Origin: Bradyrhizobium sp. U87765 SZCCT0048
GTDB taxonomy: Bacteria > Pseudomonadota > Alphaproteobacteria > Rhizobiales > Xanthobacteraceae
Length of the DNA stretch: 64,000 nt
Direction: 5' to 3'
NCBI RefSeq assembly: GCF_018131225.1
Contig: NZ_JAFCMM010000006.1
Coordinates: 372,001-436,000 of the forward strand
The notes beneath the pieces were generated by a model. It was not told the DNA's origin, did no database searches, and saw only the letters and a program-made list of their open reading frames with translations. Position 1 is the first letter of the stretch, and the number at the start of each line of letters is the position of its first letter. Below, one piece after another: positions 61,011-64,000 of the stretch. Position numbers and translations under genes: made by a program.

Positions 61011-61682
61011 ATGACCGCCGCCGCGCCGCATCCCTCGATCACGGTCGATGTCGTCTCCGACGTGGTCTGCCCGTGGTGCTACATCGGCAAGCGCCGGCTC
61101 GAGAGCGCGCTCGCCGAACTGCCGGATGTCGACGTGCAGGTGCGCTGGCATCCGTTCTTCCTCAACCCGTGGGTGCCGCGCGAGGGCATCAGCCGCGACG
61201 AGTATCTCACCAAGAAGTTCGGTTCGGTCGAAGCCTATGGCCGCATCTCCGGTCGCGTCGTCGAGACGGCGGCGGCCGAGGGCCTCGAATACAAGCCGGG
61301 CAGCGTCAAGCGCCAGCCCAACACCATCGACTGCCATCGCCTCATCCACTGGGCGGACGCATCCGGCAAGGCCGGGGCGATGAAGCAGCGCCTGATGGAG
61401 CTGTACTTCCGCGACGGCGGCGATCTCACCGATCCGGAGGTGCTGGTGCAGGCGGCCGCCGATGTCGGCCTCGACGCTGAAGATGTCCGCCGCCGGCTCG
61501 CCAGCGACGAGGATGTCGCGCTGATCTCGCAGCAGGCGGAAGCCGCCGCCCGCGCCGGCGTCAGCGGCGTGCCGACCTTCATCCTCGGCGGCAAGTATGG
61601 CCTGTCCGGCGCCCAGCCCGCCGACCAGCTCGCCGCCGCCATCCGCCAGGTCGCCGCCGAACTCGCGGCGCAGCCGCAGTAA
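61011..61682 (+). CDS. DsbA/FrnE-like thioredoxin-fold oxidoreductase
   Basis: A 223-residue cytoplasmic protein (no signal) of the DSBA/FrnE group. CPWC at residues 20-23 (DVVCPWCYIGKRRLESAL) is the redox motif, a helical insertion lies in the middle, and the cis-Pro motif is in GVSGVPTFILGGKYGLSGAQ. Homologues act in polyketide or 2-hydroxychromene-2-carboxylate-type chemistry or in stress. AAGGAG lies seven bases before the ATG. Confidence 0.87.
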   Translation: MTAAAPHPSITVDVVSDVVCPWCYIGKRRLESALAELPDVDVQVRWHPFFLNPWVPREGISRDEYLTKKFGSVEAYGRISGRVVETAAAEGLEYKPGSVKRQPNTIDCHRLIHWADASGKAGAMKQRLMELYFRDGGDLTDPEVLVQAAADVGLDAEDVRRRLASDEDVALISQQAEAAARAGVSGVPTFILGGKYGLSGAQPADQLAAAIRQVAAELAAQPQ

Positions 61683-61798
61683 CTGCGCTTGCCTCTGTGT
61701 TCGTGCGAGGTGTTCGTGTGACGTGTTCGCGCGACGCCCTGGCGCTGTTCGTGCCGTCTCCCGCCGCGCTCACCCCGGCTGTGCGTCGAAGTGCTTTT

Positions 61799-61910
61799 CC
61801 CCTCATCCCGAGGAGCCCGCGTGAGCGGGCGTCGCGAAGGATGAAGGCCGCAACGCTTCGGCCTCATGGTTCGAGATGCGCGGCGCTGCCGCGCTCCTCA
61901 CCATGAGGGG
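61799..61910. repeat. Dispersed intergenic palindromic repeat
   Basis: About 112 bases between the DsbA-like gene and the chemoreceptor. Outer arms are CCCCTCAT (61799) and ATGAGGGG (to 61910), with inner inverted pieces (GAGGAGCCCGCG...CGGGCGTCGCGAAGGATGAAGG and GGCCTCATGGTTCGAGA). Composition and CTCATCCCGAGGAG/GAAGGATGA core resemble repeat families common in this group. Confidence 0.65.
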
Positions 61911-61956
61911 TGAAGGGCCTCTCCGGAGGTGATGTCCGCCATACCCGCGACCATCG

Positions 61957-63987
61957 TCATGCCGCGCGCACGGTGTCGAGGAAGCCGGCGACCTCGCTCT
62001 TCAGGCGGGCGCTTTCGACCGATAGCGCCTGCGCGGCGGTGAGCACGTGCGACGATGCCATGCCGGTCTCGGCCGCGCCGCGCTGCACGTCGGTGACGTT
62101 GCCGGACACCTGCTGGGTGCCTTGTGCCGCCCGCTGCACGTTGCGGGAGATCTCCTGCGTCGCCGCGCCCTGCTGCTCGATGGCGGCCGCGATGGCCGAG
62201 GCGATCTCCGCCATCCGGCCGATGGTCTGGCCGATGTCGCGGATCGCGCCGACGGACTCGCCGGTGGCGGCCTGGATCGCGCCGATCTGCTGGCTGATCT
62301 CCCCGGTCGCCTTGGCCGTCTGCTCGGCGAGCTGCTTGACCTCCGAGGCGACCACAGCGAAGCCGCGGCCGGCGTCGCCGGCGCGCGCCGCCTCGATGGT
62401 GGCGTTGAGCGCCAGCAGGTTGGTCTGGCCGGCGATGGTGTTGATCAGCTCGACGACGTCGCCGATACGGTTTGCTGCCTGCGCCAGCGCGCCGACGCGG
62501 GCGTTGGTGCGCTCGGCCTGCGCCACCGCGTCGCCGGCGATGCGGGCGGAATCCTGCACCTGGCGGCTGATCTCGCCGACCGACGAGCTCAGCTCCTCGG
62601 TCGCGGTCGCCACCGACTGCACGTTGCTGGAGGCGACGTCGGAGGCCGCAACCACGGCGCTGGTCAGTTCCCTGGCCCGATCCGCCGTGCCGGCGAGCAT
62701 GCCCGCCGAGGTCTCCAGCTCGTGGGCCGCGGCCGACACCGTCTCGACGATCTGGCCGACGCGGGTTTCGAAGTCGCCGGCGAGGCGGCGCATTTCCTGC
62801 CGCCGCTGCTGCGCGACGACCTCGTCCTGGCGAATGCGCGTCGCCGCTTCCGTCCGGGCATTGGCTTCGGCGTTGTCGGCGATCACGACGACGGTGCGGG
62901 CGAGATCGCCGATCTCGTCGCCGCGGCGCGCGCCGGGAATGGTGAGTGCGGTCTCGCCGGCGGCCATGCGGCCGAGTGCGCGGGTGAGGCGGGTGAGGGG
63001 ACGGGCGACGCCGATGAAGGCGAATGCGGCGGCGCCGATCATCGCCAGCATCACCACCAGCGACAGCGCGAAGTCGATGCGGCCGGCGCGCTCCGCCTCA
63101 GCCTCGGCGGCGTCCTTGGTGTCGCGCGCGCCGCGCTCGGCGAACGCGACCGCGTCGTGCATGATACCGGTGGCCTGGTCGACCGCGGGGCGGATCTTGA
63201 GCATCATCGCGCTCGCCATGTCGTTCTGGCTGGAGACGGTGGTCTGCACCGCTTCGCCATAGGCCGTCAGCGCCGCGCCGAGGGCGTTGAAATCGCCGCT
63301 GGCGCTGTCGTCGGCAAGGGCGGTGCGGGCGGCCTTGAGTTCGGCCTCGACCCGCTCGGTCGCCTTGTCCATGACGTCGCGCAGCGAGGAATCGGCGGTC
63401 GCCGCATAGTGCCAGGCGGCCTCGCGCAGCGCGCCGAAGGCGACGTCGGCGGCGCCGAGGCGCTCCTCGACCACCGCGCGCTGCAGCGAGCCGGCGAGCG
63501 CGGGCGCGGCGCGCAGCGTGTCGAGGCCCTTGGCGAACGTCGCGGCGATCTCGCTGCGCTTGCCGTTGGCGGCGAGGATCCTGATCTGCAGCTCGGCGAA
63601 CTCGCGCGCGGCGTCGACGTAGTCGGTGGCGGCCTGCTGGATCGCGGCAAGGCGCTGCTTCACGGTGTCGTCGGTCGTCGCCGACAGCGCTTCCTGCAGG
63701 TGGGTCGACAGCAGCACGCGCGCCTGGTCGAGATCGGTGCGCAGCGCCGCGGCTTCCGCCGGCGAGCGGGCGATCTGCAGGCTGGCGTTGGCGAGCCGCA
63801 TGGCGTTGAGGTCGCCGCCGGCCTCGATGACATGCTTGCGGATCTTGTCTTCGACGTTGGCGCGCCGCGTCGCGTCGGCGATTGCACGCTGGGTCAATTG
63901 CTGGTTCACCGCCATGCCTGCGCACACGATGATACCGACAAGTGCGGCGGCGCCGAGCTTGTAGCCGATACGGTTGATTGTGATCAT
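61957..63987 (-). CDS. Methyl-accepting chemotaxis protein
   Basis: A 676-residue transmembrane receptor. TM1 (KLGAAALVGIIVCAGMAV) is followed by a ~270-residue periplasmic helical sensor rich in Ala and charged residues. TM2 (about residues 302-326, FALSLVVMLAMIGAAAFAFI) leads into a HAMP domain (RPLTRLTRALGRMAAGETAL) and the MCP signalling domain with hairpin tip NLLALNATIEAARAGDAGRG. Sensor ligand unknown. GAGGGG lies at the proper spacing before the ATG, so the gene is complete here. Confidence 0.92.
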   Translation of the reverse strand: MITINRIGYKLGAAALVGIIVCAGMAVNQQLTQRAIADATRRANVEDKIRKHVIEAGGDLNAMRLANASLQIARSPAEAAALRTDLDQARVLLSTHLQEALSATTDDTVKQRLAAIQQAATDYVDAAREFAELQIRILAANGKRSEIAATFAKGLDTLRAAPALAGSLQRAVVEERLGAADVAFGALREAAWHYAATADSSLRDVMDKATERVEAELKAARTALADDSASGDFNALGAALTAYGEAVQTTVSSQNDMASAMMLKIRPAVDQATGIMHDAVAFAERGARDTKDAAEAEAERAGRIDFALSLVVMLAMIGAAAFAFIGVARPLTRLTRALGRMAAGETALTIPGARRGDEIGDLARTVVVIADNAEANARTEAATRIRQDEVVAQQRRQEMRRLAGDFETRVGQIVETVSAAAHELETSAGMLAGTADRARELTSAVVAASDVASSNVQSVATATEELSSSVGEISRQVQDSARIAGDAVAQAERTNARVGALAQAANRIGDVVELINTIAGQTNLLALNATIEAARAGDAGRGFAVVASEVKQLAEQTAKATGEISQQIGAIQAATGESVGAIRDIGQTIGRMAEIASAIAAAIEQQGAATQEISRNVQRAAQGTQQVSGNVTDVQRGAAETGMASSHVLTAAQALSVESARLKSEVAGFLDTVRAA

Positions 63988-64000
63988 GAAAGCCCCTCGG

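Overview
The window is GC-rich (roughly two thirds G+C outside a few islands) and reads as chromosomal DNA of an alphaproteobacterium of the Bradyrhizobium/Rhodopseudomonas group (Nitrobacteraceae). This is an inference from a CckA hybrid kinase, a Porin_2-type porin, an Omp25-like barrel, several Liv/Bug-type solute-binding proteins, many LysR/GntR/GlxA/TetR regulators and the dispersed palindromic repeat seen at 25.6-26.5 kb. Most of it is ordinary metabolic chromosome. Atypical sequence is limited to 26.5-31 kb and 38.3-39.3 kb.

Layout. 1-9.8 kb: a meta-cleavage aromatic catabolic locus. A branched-chain-type ABC importer (SBP, LivH, LivM, LivG, LivF) with an extradiol-dioxygenase-like VOC gene runs left. 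A GntR repressor, SDR, 2-hydroxymuconate-semialdehyde-type dehydrogenase, HpaH hydratase and HpaI aldolase run right, from a shared intergenic region with two AATTTCGAAA-type palindromes. 10-19 kb: outer-membrane barrel, CckA, a Tim44-like protein, an endostatin/lectin-like secreted protein, small secreted proteins, a GST and a hydrolase. 19.9-25.2 kb: a GlxA/dienelactone hydrolase/tautomerase block bounded on both sides by amidase 3' ends (one intact gene, one remnant), then a Bug-type binding protein. 25.6-26.5 kb: tandem copies of a dispersed palindromic repeat.

26.5-31 kb is the accessory region. An IetAS pair (AAA ATPase plus subtilisin-like protease) lies just downstream of a tRNA-Leu(UAA) gene split by a compact 195-nt group I intron. 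A tyrosine-recombinase C-terminal remnant lies on the other side of the tRNA. 31-38.3 kb is again core-like: D-2-hydroxyacid dehydrogenase, class I fumarase, phosphodiester glycosidase, Ig-like protein, DUF429. 38.35-39.26 kb is a lower-GC two-gene module with a small membrane protein and an unknown soluble protein.

39.4-43.2 kb: aspartate-semialdehyde dehydrogenase (asd) is preceded by a short threonine-rich ORF with a good ribosome-binding site and by a hairpin that buries the asd ribosome-binding site. This looks like an unreported attenuation/translation-coupling leader. Next come two tandem paralogous membrane proteins. The first in transcription order has two 19-bp operators at its promoter that match the operators between the TetR gene and the carotenoid oxygenase 10 kb away, so a small shared regulon is likely. 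43-51 kb: LysR, porin, aromatic-acid MFS carrier, carboxylesterase, an ATC-hydrolase-like gene and an internally deleted LysR. 51-64 kb: carotenoid oxygenase/TetR, GST/WYL regulator, a SET-domain protein with a histone-H1-like basic tail, an XRE/MmyB-like regulator with a clean palindrome, a GFA enzyme, an MFS/AraC pair, a DsbA/FrnE-like oxidoreductase and a chemoreceptor.
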